Origin: DATLGB01 sp963724135
GTDB lineage: Bacteria; Actinomycetota; Thermoleophilia; Solirubrobacterales; Solirubrobacteraceae
Assembly (NCBI GenBank): GCA_963724135.1
Contig: CAVRTA010000004.1
Span: 372,001 to 436,000, forward strand
Reading direction: 5' to 3'
Length of the DNA stretch: 64,000 nucleotides
The position numbers were made by a program, and so were the translations under genes. Below are positions 17,954 to 27,665 of the stretch, piece after piece. Numbering within the stretch: the first letter of the stretch is position 1; every line of letters starts with the position of its first letter. The notes under the pieces were generated by a model. The model saw only the letters and a program-made list of their open reading frames with translations, did no database searches and was not told where the DNA came from.

Positions 17954-19156
17954 ATGGGCCTCTGGACCGACCGCGAGCCGACCAACGGAGCGTCCTACGA
18001 GTGGCTCCACACCCCCGCGCGTCCCCGGCCACGGCCCCCGGCGCCGCCTCCGCCCGAGCCACCGCGGCGCCGCCGTGGCCGCCTCTCGCCGCCCTCTTCG
18101 CCGCGGTCCTCGTCGTCGCGGCGCTGACCACCGTCCTGCTCGTCACCGAGGACGACGGCGGGCCGAGCCGCAGTGGCGCGGTCTCACCGCTCGCGGTCTC
18201 CACGAGCCCCACCGGGAAGACGCGCATGGAACGAGATCTACACGCGCGTCAGCGAGAGCGTGGTGTCGATCCAGGTCGGCTCGGGCGCCGGCGCGAGCGG
18301 CAGCGGCTTCGTCGTGTCGAGTGACGGCACGGTCGTCACCAACGACCACGTCGTCGAGGGACGCCGACCAGGTCGGCGTGCGCTTCGACGAGAACAGCCA
18401 GCCGATCCCCGCGAGCGTGGTCGGCACCGACCCGTCGAGCGACCTGGCTGTGCTCCAGGTCGACCCCAGCAAGGTGCCCGGCGGCCTCGAGCCGCTCACC
18501 TTCGCCGACTCGAGCAAGGTCCGGGTGGGCGACAACGCGATCGCGATCGGCTTCCCGCTCGGGCTCGACCGCACGGCGACCGCCGGCATCATCTCCGGCC
18601 TCGGCCGCACGATCGAGGCGCCCAACCACTTCACGATCGACAACGTCATCCAGACCGACGCGCCGATCAACCCGGGCAACTCGGGCGGGCCGCTGCTCGA
18701 CGACCAGCGGCCGCGTGATCGGCGATCAACTCGCAGATCGCCACGGCGGGAAGCGCAGGGCAACGTCGGCATCGGCTTCGCCGTGCCGTCCAACACGATC
18801 CGCCAGATCGTGCCCAAGCTCGAGCAGGGCCAGTCGATCCGCCGTGCCTACCTGGGCGTCTCGACCGGTACGCCGGCATCGGGTCCGCGGGGAGCGCTGA
18901 TCGGCGACGTCACTCCGGGCGGGCCGGCCGACAGGGCGGGATTGCGCGCCGCCGACACGCTCACCGACTACAAGCGGCGACCTGATCACCGCAGATCAAC
19001 GGCAGCCGGTCACGGGCCCGGACGACCTGTCGTCGATCATCGGCGGTCTCACGCCCGGTGAGAAGGCGACGGTCACCTATCTGCGCGACGGCAGGCGCGA
19101 GACGACGCAGGTGACGCTCGGCGGTGCGCCCGGCGAGCGTGCCCGGCTCCCCGTGA
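17954..19156 (+). CDS. HtrA/DegP-like membrane-anchored serine protease (about eight frame breaks)
   Basis: Pieces in all three frames join into one protein: a proline-rich cytoplasmic N-terminus (MGLWTDREPTNGASYEWLHT), one membrane helix (LAALFAAVLVVAALTTVLLV) and a trypsin-like domain with His in NDHVVE, Asp in DPSSDLAVL and Ser in GNSGGPLL. A PDZ domain follows (GPADRAGLRAADTLT, TVTYLRDGRRETTQVTLGG). Breaks lie near 18080, 18224, 18359, 18705, 18723, 18754, 18974 and 19131; all but the first look like one extra base. The corrected end TGA (19154-19156) overlaps the GTG of the next gene. It may be a real pseudogene, but motif conservation argues for errors. Confidence 0.7.
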
Positions 19157-20105
19157 CCCTGCAGGCGCCGCTGTTCCTGCTGGCGCTGCTGCTCGCGCCG
19201 GCGGGCGCCGCGCTCTATCTGCGGCGCGAGCGCCGCATCCGCACCGGGCAGAACGCCTTCGCCAGCCCGCGCGCTGATGGCAGCGGTGCTGCCGGAGCGA
19301 CCCGGCTGGCGGCGCCACTTCCCGCTCGTCGCCTACCTGCTCGCGCTGATCGTGCTGGCGGTCGCGCTCGCGCGGCCACAGGTCGCCGTGTCGGTGACGG
19401 TCGATCAGGCGCGCATCATCCTCGTCACCGATCAGTCGGGCTCGATGGCCGCGCAGGACGTGCTGCCCACGCGCCTGGACGCCGCACGCCAGGCGGCGAG
19501 CGACTTCCTCGACGCGCGTCCCGAAGCAGCGTCCAGATCGGGGCGATCCAGTTCAACCAGTCCGCCCAGATCATCGCCGCGCCGAGCCGCGACCGCACCG
19601 CCGTTCGCAACGCGCTCGCGCAGATGGAGCCCGCCGGCTCGACTGCCACAGGCGACGCGCTCGTGCTCGCGCTCAAGAACGCCCAGCAGCCGGCGGTGCC
19701 CGGACGCAAGCCGCCGCCCGTCGGCGATCGTCCTGCTCTCGGACGGCAAGTCCGTGCGCGGCAGCGACCCGCTCGACGCCGCGCGCGAGGCGGCCGCGGG
19801 CGGAGATCCCGATCTACACGATCGCGCTCGGCACTCCGCAGGGCACGATCCCCAACAAGAACGGGGGGACGGAGCAGGTGCCGCCCGACCCTCAGACACT
19901 GCGCGAGATCGCCCGGCTCTCCGGCGGGGAGTCCTTCGCGATCCAGGATGCCGACCGGCTGAGCACCGTGTACGAGCGGCTCGGGCGCCAGCTCACGCGC
20001 AGGAAGGAGCGGCGCCAGATCACCGCGGGCTTCGCCGGGGGCGGGCTCGCGCTGATCGTGCTCGGAGCCGGCGCGTCGCTGTTCTGGTTCGGGCGCGTGC
20101 CGTAG
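19153..20105 (+). CDS. BatA-like von Willebrand factor A membrane protein, copy 1 (five frame breaks)
   Basis: N-terminal helix TLQAPLFLLALLLAPAGAA, an RR-rich loop, a second helix (VAYLLALIVLAVALARPQVA), then a VWA domain with MIDAS motif DQSGSM and VLLSDGKSVRG, and a C-terminal helix (GGGLALIVLGAGASLFWFG). Extra bases near 19271, 19516, 19526, 19718 and 19800 break the frame; when removed, the protein is about 315 residues and closely parallels the intact copy at 24260. Together with MoxR and DUF58 it belongs to the MoxR-VWA chaperone-like systems (family knowledge). Confidence 0.75.
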
Positions 20106-20232
20106 GCGGCGTCAGCAGCCGCACGTCCAGCGCGTACGCCCCAGCAGTCATGCCGCAGCCGACTGCGCGATAAGGGGGCGGGATCACCCCTCGCGGCGCT
20201 CGACGCCGGCCGAGAGCGTGACCACATCACAC

Positions 20233-20257
20233 TTTACAACCTCGCAGGATCTGTAAA
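20233..20257. promoter_or_regulatory. TTTACA...TGTAAA palindrome upstream of alkB
   Basis: TTTACAaCCT and AGGatcTGTAAA form a 25-bp imperfect inverted repeat ending 10 bp before the alkB ATG (20268). It is the AT-richest stretch in the 160-bp spacer. Position and symmetry suit a TetR operator, and a TetR gene closes this operon. Which protein binds is inferred. Confidence 0.55.
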
Positions 20258-20267
20258 ACTGCGCGGC

Positions 20268-21441
20268 ATGTCCGCGATCGCCCTCGAACCCCAGACCGCC
20301 GTCTCCTGGCGCGACCCCAAGCGCTACCTGTGGCCGCTCGGCCTGATCGTCCCGCTGCTGCCCTTCATGTCCTGGGGCCTCGTCGAGGCGACCGGCCTCG
20401 GGGTGTTCTGGTGGACCGGGCCGCTGTTCGTCTACGGCGTGATGCCGTTCCTCGACCACGCCATCGGCAAGGACGCCGCCAACCCGCCGGACAGCGCGCT
20501 CAAGTACCTCGAGGAGGACCGCTTCTACCGCTGGTGCACTTACGTTTTCCTGCCGCTTCAGTACGCCTCGCTGATCTGGGCGTGCAGCATGTGGGCGGGC
20601 GGCGAGCTCTCGCTGGTCGAGGAGCTGGGGCTCGCCCTGACGGTGGCGATGGTCGCCGGCATCGCGATCAACACCGCCCACGAGCTCGGCCACAAGCGCA
20701 AGTCGGCGGAGCGCTGGCTGTCCAAGATCGCGCTGGCGCAGACCGGCTACGGGCACTTCTTCATCGAGCACAACCGCGGCCACCACGTGCGCGTCGCCAC
20801 GCCCGAGGACCCGGCCAGCTCGCGGCTCGGGGAGAGCCTGTGGGCGTTCTTCCCGCGCACCGTCCGCGGCAGCCTGAGGTCCGCTTGGGAGCTCGAGAAG
20901 GCACGCCTGGCACGCATCGGCGCCCCGGTGCTCAGCCTCCGCAACGACATGCTCAACGCCTGGCTGATGAGCGCCGTGCTGTTCGGCACCCTGACCGTGG
21001 TGTTCGGGCTCGAGGTGCTGCCGTGGCTGATCGTCCAGGCGGTCTTCGGCTTCAGCCTGCTCGAAGTCGTCAACTACCTCGAGCACTACGGGCTGCTGCG
21101 CTCCAAGCGCGAGGACGGGCGCTACGAGCGCTGCGCGCCGCGCCACTCGTGGAACTCCAACAACGTCTCCTCCAACGTGCTCCTGTACCACCTGCAGCGC
21201 CACTCCGACCACCACGCCAACCCGATGCGCCGCTACCAGGCGCTGCGCCACTTCGACGAGGCGCCGGAGCTGCCGAGCGGCTACGCGACGATGATCGCTG
21301 CTCGCCTACTTCCCTCCGCTCTGGCGCCGGGTCATGGACAAGCGGGTCATCGAGCATTACGGCGGCGACCTCTCGCTCGCCAACGTGCACCCGCGCAAAC
21401 GCGCGAGGTACGGCCTGACGGAGATCTCAGCCGAAGGCTGA
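20268..21441 (+). CDS. alkB: Alkane 1-monooxygenase (one frame break)
   Basis: About 390 residues. Membrane helices alternate with the AlkB histidine motifs: HELGH at 138-142, EHNRGHH near 167-173, LQRHSDHH and the signature NYLEHYGL. These hold the diiron site that hydroxylates terminal carbons of n-alkanes. The frame breaks near 21300 (one extra G); corrected C-terminus: LAYFPPLWRRVMDKRVIEHY and then GGDLSLANVHPRKR. A rubredoxin follows 4 nt later and a TetR gene after that, the usual actinobacterial alkB-rubA-alkU order. Confidence 0.92.
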
Positions 21442-21445
21442 AGCG

Positions 21446-21622
21446 GTGGCGAGCGAAGCGAGACCGAGATACCGCTGCCCCGTGTGCGAATACGTCTACG
21501 ACGAGGCCGAGGGCAATCCGCGCGAGGGCTTCCCGCCGGGCACGCCGTGGTCGGAGGTCCCGGACGACTGGCACTGCCCGGACTGCGGTGTGCGCGACAA
21601 GGTCGACTTTGAGCCTGCGTGA
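21446..21622 (+). CDS. Rubredoxin
   Basis: 58 residues, GTG start 4 nt after the alkB stop. It has two CxxC iron-binding knuckles, CPVC (near residue 11) and CPDC (near residue 47), with the rubredoxin core YVYDEAEGNPREGFPPGTPW between them. It passes electrons to AlkB. The gene is small and easily missed; it overlaps the following TetR gene by 14 bp. The partner rubredoxin reductase is not in the window. Confidence 0.92.
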   Translation: MASEARPRYRCPVCEYVYDEAEGNPREGFPPGTPWSEVPDDWHCPDCGVRDKVDFEPA

Positions 21623-22185
21623 CCGCCTGCTCGACGCCGGCGACGCGCTGCTCGACGAGCGACCGTGGGCGAAGATCTCGATGGGGGAGGTCGCCGGCCG
21701 CGCCGGCGTGAGCCGGCAGACGCTCTACAACGAGTTCGGCGGCCGCAAGGAGTTCGCCGAGGCGCTGCTGATCCGCGAGTCCGACCGCCTGCTCGCCGGC
21801 CCCGAGCGCGCGCTCTCCGCGCACCCCGACGACCCGCGCGCCGCGATCCGCGCCGCGCTGCGCACGTTCCTCGAGGAGGCCGAGCACAACCGGCTCGTCG
21901 ACGCCGATCCGCCATCAGCCCGAGGACGGGCTGCTCGCGCTGGTGACGACCGAGGCGGCCGTCGTCGCCGCGGCCACCGAGCGGCTCGCCGCGCACATTG
22001 CGACGATCTGGCCCGGCGTCGACCCGCGCGCGGCGCGGCGGCTGACCGAGACCGTCGTGCGGCTCGGCATCAGCCACGCCGCCCTGCCGGCCGGCTCGCC
22101 GGGCGAGACGGCGCGAGCGATCACGGAGGTGATCGGGCCGCACCTCGAGGAGCTCGTTCTCAGTCAACGCTCACGCGCGGCTTAG
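21609..22185 (+). CDS. TetR-family regulator of the alkB operon (one frame break)
   Basis: About 191 residues from TTG 21609 inside the end of the rubredoxin gene. HTH: GEVAGRAGVSRQTLYNEFGG. One extra base near 21919 separates EEAEHNRLVDAD from RHQPEDGLLALVTTEAAVVA; the corrected protein has a normal ligand domain and ends LSQRSRAA. Position matches AlkU/AlkR-type regulators downstream of alkB in Rhodococcus and Mycobacterium. The palindrome at 20233 is its likely target. Confidence 0.8.
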
Positions 22186-22218
22186 ACACCGTTCAGCGGT
22201 CGATCTAACCTGCGTGTC

Positions 22219-23257
22219 ATGAGTGAACCGTCGGCGGTCCCGCCGTCCCCGCAGCCGCCCCCCGAGGAACCCGAGCCCCGGCGCGCGCTCGAGTCCGTCC
22301 TGTTCGAGACCAAGCGCGTCGTCATCGGCCAGGACGCGATGCTCGAGAAGTTGCTGGTGGCGCTGCTCGTCGGCGGCCACGTCCTGCTCGAGGGCGTCCC
22401 GGGGCTCGCGAAGACGCTGACCATCCGGACGCTCGCGCGCGTGCTCGGCGGCACCTTCAGCCGCGTGCAGTTCACGCCCGACCTCGTGCCGGCCGACCTG
22501 GTCGGCACCCGCATCTGGCGTCCGGACACCGGCGAGTTCCAGACCGAGCTCGGGCCCGGTCTTCGGCAACCTGCTGCTCGCCGACGAGATCAACCGCGCC
22601 CCGGCCAAGGTGCAGTCCGCCCTGCTCGAGGTCATGCAGGAGCAGCAGGTCACGCTCGGTGGCCGCAGCTACCCGGTGCCGCAGGCCGTTCCTCGTCCTC
22701 GCGACCCAGAACCCGATCGAGTCCGAGGGCACCTACCAGCTTCCCGAGGCGCAGCTCGACCGCTTCCTGTTCAAGCTCCGCGTCGACTACCCGACGCTGG
22801 GCGACGAGGCGGCCGTCGTCGAGCAGTCGCTCGAGGTCGCGCCCGCGGTGCGCGAGGTCATGCCGATCACGGAGCTCGAGCGCTTCCGCGAGGTCGCCGC
22901 GCGCGTGTTCGTCGACCGGCGCGTGATCGGCTACACGATCCGGCTCGCCGACGCGACCCGGCATCCCGGCCGCTACGGCCTCGACGAGCTCGGGCCGCTG
23001 GTCGAGTACGGCGCCAGCCCGCGCGGGCCGATCGGCCTCGCCCAGAGCGCCCGCGCGCTCGCGCTGCTGCGCGGCCGCGACTACGCGACCACACGCGACG
23101 TGCGCGACGTCGCTCGCCGACGTGCTGCGTCACCGCATCGTGCTGTCCTACGAGGCGCATGGCCGACGGCGTCAGCGCCGACGACGTGCTCGAGAGGGTC
23201 TTCGCCGCCGTCGATCCGCAGGACGACGAGGCCGGGGGTCCGCCGAGGTCATCATGA
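22219..23257 (+). CDS. MoxR-family AAA+ ATPase (four frame breaks)
   Basis: About 344 residues. Proline-rich N-terminus, then Walker A GVPGLAKT, then in successive frames LLLADEINRAPAKVQSALLE (Walker B), FLVLATQNPIESEGTYQLPE (sensor 1) and RGPIGLAQSARALALLRGRD. Breaks near 22560, 22687, 23112 and 23160 each equal one extra base. MoxR ATPases act as chaperones for VWA proteins; the next genes are DUF58 and VWA. The stop at 23255-23257 overlaps ATG 23254 of the following gene. Confidence 0.85.
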
Positions 23258-24234
23258 CTCTCGGGGGTGCCGGAGCCCGATCGTCGGACCCTTGCCGGGC
23301 GAAGGCGGGGCCCCCGTTCTGATTCGCCCCGCAGCACGTCAGGGGCCGGGCGCGCTTCCGGAGGGCGCCGTGCGAGCGGTGGACCTCGCCGTGCGCCGGC
23401 GCATCGAGGGCCAGCTCGCCCGGTGAGCACCGCGCTACCGGCGTCGGCGCCGGAACCGAGATCGCGCAGCTGCGGCCGTACGTGGTCGGCGACGACGTGC
23501 GCCAGCTCGATCCGGCCGCGACCGCGCGCACCGGCGAGCCCTACGTGCGCCAGCAGGTGCCCGAGCGCGACGCTGACGACCTGGCTGCTCGTCGACGTCT
23601 CGCCGTCGATGGCGTTCGGGACGGCGGACCGGCTGAAGTCCGATGTCGCCGAGGGCGTTGCGCGGGTGGTGGCGCGCACCGGCCTGCGCCGCGCCGGCAA
23701 GGTCGGGCTGCTCACGTTCGGCGCCGCGGAGCCGCAGCTGCTCGCGCCGCGCGGCGGCCGGCGTGCGATGGTCGGCCTTGCGGCGCGCGCTCGAGGCAGG
23801 GGCTCGCGCCCGACGGCCACCACGACCCCGAGGCGTTCACACGCGCGCTGCGTCGTCTCGACCGCCTCGCGCGCAAGCCTGGCCTGGTGGTGATCGTGTC
23901 CGACTTCCGCGAGGAGGCCGACGGCTGGCAATCGCCGCTGCGCGCGCTCGCGCACCGCCACGAGCTGGTCTGCGTCGAGATCGTCGACCCGCGCGAGGCC
24001 GAGCTGCCCGACGCCGGGCTCGTGGTCATGGTCGACCCCGAGACCGGCCGCCACGTCGAGGCGGACCTCTCGTCGCCGAGGCTGCGCGAGGCGTTCGCGG
24101 CCGCCGAGCGCGCCCGCACGCTGAAGCTGCACACGGAGATGCGCCGCGCCGGCGCGCGCCACGTCGTGCTGCGCAGTGAGGGCGACTGGCTGCGCGGCAT
24201 GGGGGCGGGGCTGGCCAGGAGCCGAGGATCGTGA
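23254..24234 (+). CDS. DUF58 domain protein (four or more frame breaks)
   Basis: Conserved parts occur in different frames: VRAVDLAVRRRIEGQLA, then GEHRATGVGAGTEIAQLRPY, VVGDDVRQLDPAATARTGEP, LTTWLLVDVSPSMAFGTADR and KPGLVVIVSDFREEADGW. Extra bases near 23429, 23571, 23785 and 23800 explain the shifts. The first 100 bases are unclear: ATG 23254 overlaps the MoxR stop, but its frame soon ends, so another break is likely there. DUF58 proteins carry a VWA-like fold and work with MoxR. The C-terminus is intact (LHTEMRRAGARHVVLRSEGD). Confidence 0.75.
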
Positions 24235-24239
24235 CGTCG

Positions 24240-24260
24240 CAAAAGGGACGGACCCTTTTG
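24240..24260 (+). terminator. Hairpin between DUF58 and VWA genes
   Basis: AAAAGGG (24241-24247) and CCCTTTT (24253-24259) pair perfectly around ACGGA; flanking C and G extend the stem to 8 bp, the last G being the first base of the VWA start GTG 24260. The T-run makes it terminator-like, but it stands inside an operon and at a start codon, so attenuation or translational control is equally possible. Confidence 0.45.
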
Positions 24261-25222
24261 TGAAGCTCGAGGCGCCTCTCTTCCTCGCTCTGCTCGCTCT
24301 GATCCCGCTGGGCGCCGCCGCGCTGGCGCTCGGCCGCCGGCGCCGGCGGCGGTACGCGGTCCGCTTTCCCGCCACCCCGACGATCGCCGGCCTGGTGACG
24401 ACGCCGCCCGCGTGGCGCCGCCGCGTGCCGGCGGCGCTGCTGGCGCTCGCGGTCGCCGCCCTGGCGGTGGCGCTCGCGCGTCCGCACCGGACCGTCCAGG
24501 TCGCCGTCGAGCAGGCCTCGGTGATGCTCGTGACCGACGCCTCGGGGTCGATGGAGGCGACCGACGTGGAGCCCACCCGCCTGGCCGCCGCCGTCGACGC
24601 CGCTCAGGCGTTCCTGGAGAAGGTCCCGTCCGCCACCAGGGTCGGCCTCGTCGCCTACTCGACCGCTCCCTATACCGCGCAGGAGCCCACGACCGACCGC
24701 GACCTGGTGTCGGCGACGCTCGCCAGCCTCACCGCGGACGGCGGCACCGCGACCGGCGACGCCCTCGCTGCCGCCTTGCAGGCGCTCGGACGCAACCCCG
24801 ACGTCCCGCCGGACGTCTCCCCTGCGGGCAAGCCCCCGTCGGCGATCGTCCTTCTCTCCGACGGCAAGTCGATGGGCGGCCGCGACACCGACGAGGTCGC
24901 GCGCATCGCCGGGCGCCTGGACGTCCCCATCTACACCGTCGCGCTCGGCACGCCGGACGGCATCGTGGCCGGCCCGTTCGGCGAGGCGATCCCGGTGCCG
25001 CCGGACCCGGCCCAGCTGCGCCGCGTCGCGCGCTTCTCGGGCGGCCGCTTCTTCGAGGCCCGCGACGCCGACCGCCTGGACGCCGTCTACGAGGCGCTCG
25101 GCAGCCAGCTCGGCACCAAGCCCCGGCAGCGCGAGGCCACCTCCGCGTTCGCCGGCCTCGGGCTTCTGCTGCTGATCGTCGCGGGCTCGCTTTCCGTGCG
25201 CTGGCGCGGCAGACTCGCATAG
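24260..25222 (+). CDS. BatA-like von Willebrand factor A membrane protein, copy 2
   Basis: 320 residues, uninterrupted. Helix 1 (KLEAPLFLALLALIPLGAAA), RR-rich segment, helix 2 (AALLALAVAALAVALARP), VWA domain with MIDAS DASGSM (near residue 98) and VLLSDGKSMGGRD, then C-terminal helix (FAGLGLLLLIVAGSLSVRW). GTG 24260 is chosen because the conserved family start follows directly. It is the intact twin of the gene at 19153 and the third member of the MoxR-DUF58-VWA set. Confidence 0.87.
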   Translation: MKLEAPLFLALLALIPLGAAALALGRRRRRRYAVRFPATPTIAGLVTTPPAWRRRVPAALLALAVAALAVALARPHRTVQVAVEQASVMLVTDASGSMEATDVEPTRLAAAVDAAQAFLEKVPSATRVGLVAYSTAPYTAQEPTTDRDLVSATLASLTADGGTATGDALAAALQALGRNPDVPPDVSPAGKPPSAIVLLSDGKSMGGRDTDEVARIAGRLDVPIYTVALGTPDGIVAGPFGEAIPVPPDPAQLRRVARFSGGRFFEARDADRLDAVYEALGSQLGTKPRQREATSAFAGLGLLLLIVAGSLSVRWRGRLA

Positions 25223-25522
25223 GTGTTCCTCGCGCTGGCGACGTCGGTCGCGCTGGCGGCGGCGCCCGCCCGGTGGCGCTGGTCGCGGGGCGGATGGCCG
25301 ATTCGGCCGGCTACATCACGGCGCCGGCGGCGCAGGCGCGCGACATCACGGGGGCGATCGAGGACAGGAACTACTTCACGCAGTTCGCGACCGCCCTCAC
25401 GATCGAGATCGGCAGCGACGCCTTCCAGCCGCCGTACGTCATCACCGGCACCGACACCCCGCATCCGCGCACCGGTCCGGCGCGTCGTGCATCTGCGCTG
25501 CGCCGCCACGGCGAGCCGGTAG
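25223..25522 (+). CDS. Hypothetical secreted protein (frame uncertain)
   Basis: GTG 25223 directly follows the VWA stop and opens a signal-peptide-like stretch (FLALATSVALAAAPA). The original frame then becomes Arg/Ser-rich and unlikely. A shifted frame reads ALVAGRMADSAGYITAPAAQ and YFTQFATALTIEIGSDAFQP, which looks like protein. A one-base loss or two-base gain near 25262 would join them. The end is not defined. No family recognised. Confidence 0.35.
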   Translation: MFLALATSVALAAAPARWRWSRGGWPIRPATSRRRRRRRATSRGRSRTGTTSRSSRPPSRSRSAATPSSRRTSSPAPTPRIRAPVRRVVHLRCAATASR

Positions 25523-25531
25523 CCTGCGGGC

Positions 25532-27034
25532 ATGCAGCAGCTGACAGCACTGGATGCGCAGTTCCTGGCTCTCGAGTCGAGCGGAGCGACCTACGGGCAC
25601 GTCGGCGCGCTGGCCCTGTTCGACCCCTCGACCGCGCCCGGCGGCTCGCTGACCGCTGACGACATCGCGCAGGTCGTCGCCGGGCGCATCGACCAGCTGC
25701 CGCCGTTCCACCAGCGGCTCGTGCGCGTCCCGCTCGGCCTCGACCACCCGTATTGGATCGAGGACCCGAAGTTCGACCTCGGCTTCCACATCCGCGACAG
25801 CGCCGTGCCGCCGCCCGGCAACGACAAGCAGCTCGCGGAGACCGTCGCCCGCATCTTCGCCCGCCCGCTCGACCGCCGCCGCCCGCTGTGGGAGCTCTAC
25901 GTCATCCACGGGCTCGAGGGCGGCCGCGTGGCCCTGCTCTCCAAGGTCCACCACGCCGCCGTCGACGGGGTGTCGGGCGCCGAGATCCTCGGCGTGCTGT
26001 TCGACCTCGAGCCCGACGCGCCGACCGTGCAGGGCGAGCCGCACAAGACCTTCAAGCCCGAGCGCCGGCCGAGCGAGCTCGAGATGCTCGGACGCGGACT
26101 GCTCGGGCTGCCGCGCTGGCCGGTGCGCGCGCTGCGCTCGGTGCCGACCGCGCTGGCCGCCCTGCCGGCCTTCCCGGGCCAGGCGCTCGTGCCCGGCGTG
26201 CCGCAGTTCCAGAAGGCGCTCGCCGAGGTCCAGCGCAATCTCGGCGGGTCCAAGGACCGCGAGCTCGTCGAGGTGCGCACCTCGCGCGCGCCCAAGACCC
26301 GCTTCAACGGCAAGATCTCGCCCCACCGGCGTTTCGCGTTCGGGTCGCTGCCGCTCGACGACGTCAAGGCGATCAAGAACGCGCTCAACATCAAGGTCAA
26401 CGACGTCGTCGTCGCGCTGTGCGCCACGGCCGTGCGCGACTGGCTGCTCGAGCGCGACGAGCTCCCCGACGAGCCGCTGGTCGCCCTGATCCCCGTGTCG
26501 GTGCGCACCGAGGAGGAGCGCGGCACGTTCGGCAACAAGGTGACGGGGATGATCCTGCCGATCCCGACCAACGTCGACGACCCGCGCGACCGGCTGATGC
26601 AGGCCCACCGCATCCTCAAGCGCGCCAAGAGCCAGAACGCGGCGCTGCCGGCGAACCTGATGACCGACGTCTCGAACTTCCTGCCGCCGGCGATCTTCAG
26701 CCGCGCGTCGCGGCTCGCGCTCGAGGTCTCGGGCCGCCTGCGGCCGCCGCTGAACCTCGTCGTCTCGAACGTCCCCGGTCCCCCCGTACCGCTGTACTGC
26801 GCGGGAGCGGAGATGGTCGCCCACTACCCCGTGTCGGTGATCATCGACGGCGTCGGGCTCAACATCACCGTCATGAGCTACCGCGACAAGATCGAGGTCG
26901 GGATCATCGTCGACCACGACATGGTCGACGATGCGTGGACCTTCCAGGAGTCGATGGGGAACGCGCTCGCCGATCTGAAGGCCGCGGTGCTGCCGCGCAA
27001 GAAGGCCAAGCCCCGCGCGAAGTCGACTGCTTAG
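25532..27034 (+). CDS. Wax ester synthase/acyl-CoA:diacylglycerol acyltransferase
   Basis: 500 residues, ATG start. The catalytic HHxxxDG motif is HHAAVDG at 140-146. The C-terminal domain has the family blocks RTFNGKISPHRR-like (TRFNGKISPHRRFAFGSLPL), GNKVTGMILPIPTNV and NLVVSNVPGPPVPLY. It makes wax esters or triacylglycerol from acyl-CoA. Its presence beside alkB, a desaturase and acyl-CoA dehydrogenases fits storage of alkane-derived carbon. Uninterrupted frame; followed by a methyltransferase gene. Confidence 0.93.
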   Translation: MQQLTALDAQFLALESSGATYGHVGALALFDPSTAPGGSLTADDIAQVVAGRIDQLPPFHQRLVRVPLGLDHPYWIEDPKFDLGFHIRDSAVPPPGNDKQLAETVARIFARPLDRRRPLWELYVIHGLEGGRVALLSKVHHAAVDGVSGAEILGVLFDLEPDAPTVQGEPHKTFKPERRPSELEMLGRGLLGLPRWPVRALRSVPTALAALPAFPGQALVPGVPQFQKALAEVQRNLGGSKDRELVEVRTSRAPKTRFNGKISPHRRFAFGSLPLDDVKAIKNALNIKVNDVVVALCATAVRDWLLERDELPDEPLVALIPVSVRTEEERGTFGNKVTGMILPIPTNVDDPRDRLMQAHRILKRAKSQNAALPANLMTDVSNFLPPAIFSRASRLALEVSGRLRPPLNLVVSNVPGPPVPLYCAGAEMVAHYPVSVIIDGVGLNITVMSYRDKIEVGIIVDHDMVDDAWTFQESMGNALADLKAAVLPRKKAKPRAKSTA

Positions 27035-27068
27035 GCTCGTCGAGCAGGACGTAGCCGTCGCGGGGCGC

Positions 27069-27665
27069 GTGCTGTCGCTGCTGGTGCCCGCCGACAGCGA
27101 GGCGCTGATCGACGAGGACGAATTCGAGCGCGACGAGTTCATGCCGTACTGGGCGGAGCTGTGGCCGAGTGGCCTGGCCCTGGCCGACGCCGTGGCCCGA
27201 TCGGCCCCCCGGACGGGGCCGTTCCAATCATCTGTGGGCAGGATGCCCGCAGGGGGATTTCCCTTCGGCCGCGTGCTCGAGCTCGGCTGCGGGCTCGGGC
27301 TGCCGTCTCTGGTGGCGGCGCTCGCCGGCGCCGACGTCGTCGCCACGGACTGGTCGGCGGACGCGATCGCGCTGCTCGAGCGCAACGCCGCCCGCGTCGG
27401 GGCTCCGCTGCATGCGCTGCGCTGGAGCTGGACCGAGTCGGCGCCCTGCCGGGCCGAGCTCGTGCTCGCGTCCGACGTGCTCTACGAGCGGCGCAACGGG
27501 CCGCGGCTGCTCGCCGCCCTCGACGCCGTGGTGGCTGAGGGCGGCGAGGCGTGGATCGCCGACCCCGGACGACCGGGGGCCGACGACTTCTTCACCGCCG
27601 CCGCGCGGTCGTGGTCCGTCGAGCAGCTGCGACCGCGGATCTGGCGGCTCTACTCGTCCTCGTGA
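27069..27665 (+). CDS. Class I SAM-dependent methyltransferase with an in-frame palindromic insertion
   Basis: About 198 residues. SAM motif I is VLELGCGLGLPSLVAALAG, preceded by FMPYWAELWPSGLALADAV, typical of the PF10294-like small-molecule/protein methyltransferases. Homology-like sequence (LVEQDVAVAGRVLSLLVPAD) begins upstream of GTG 27069, so the true start may lie in the end of the acyltransferase gene. Between ALADAV and VLELGCG there is an unusual ~20-residue insert whose DNA holds two hairpins (27203-27252). It converges on the CHRD gene with a 16-bp overlap. Confidence 0.75.
   Translation: MLSLLVPADSEALIDEDEFERDEFMPYWAELWPSGLALADAVARSAPRTGPFQSSVGRMPAGGFPFGRVLELGCGLGLPSLVAALAGADVVATDWSADAIALLERNAARVGAPLHALRWSWTESAPCRAELVLASDVLYERRNGPRLLAALDAVVAEGGEAWIADPGRPGADDFFTAAARSWSVEQLRPRIWRLYSSS
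27203..27252. repeat. Two adjacent hairpins inside the methyltransferase gene
   Basis: Hairpin 1: GGCCCC (27203-27208) with GGGGCC (27215-27220). Hairpin 2: CTGTGGGC (27232-27239) with GCCCGCAG (27245-27252), one mismatch. They encode residues between the conserved N-terminus and the SAM motif that have no counterpart in the family pattern, and the local base composition is lower in GC. It may be a small palindromic element inserted in frame. Confidence 0.4.
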
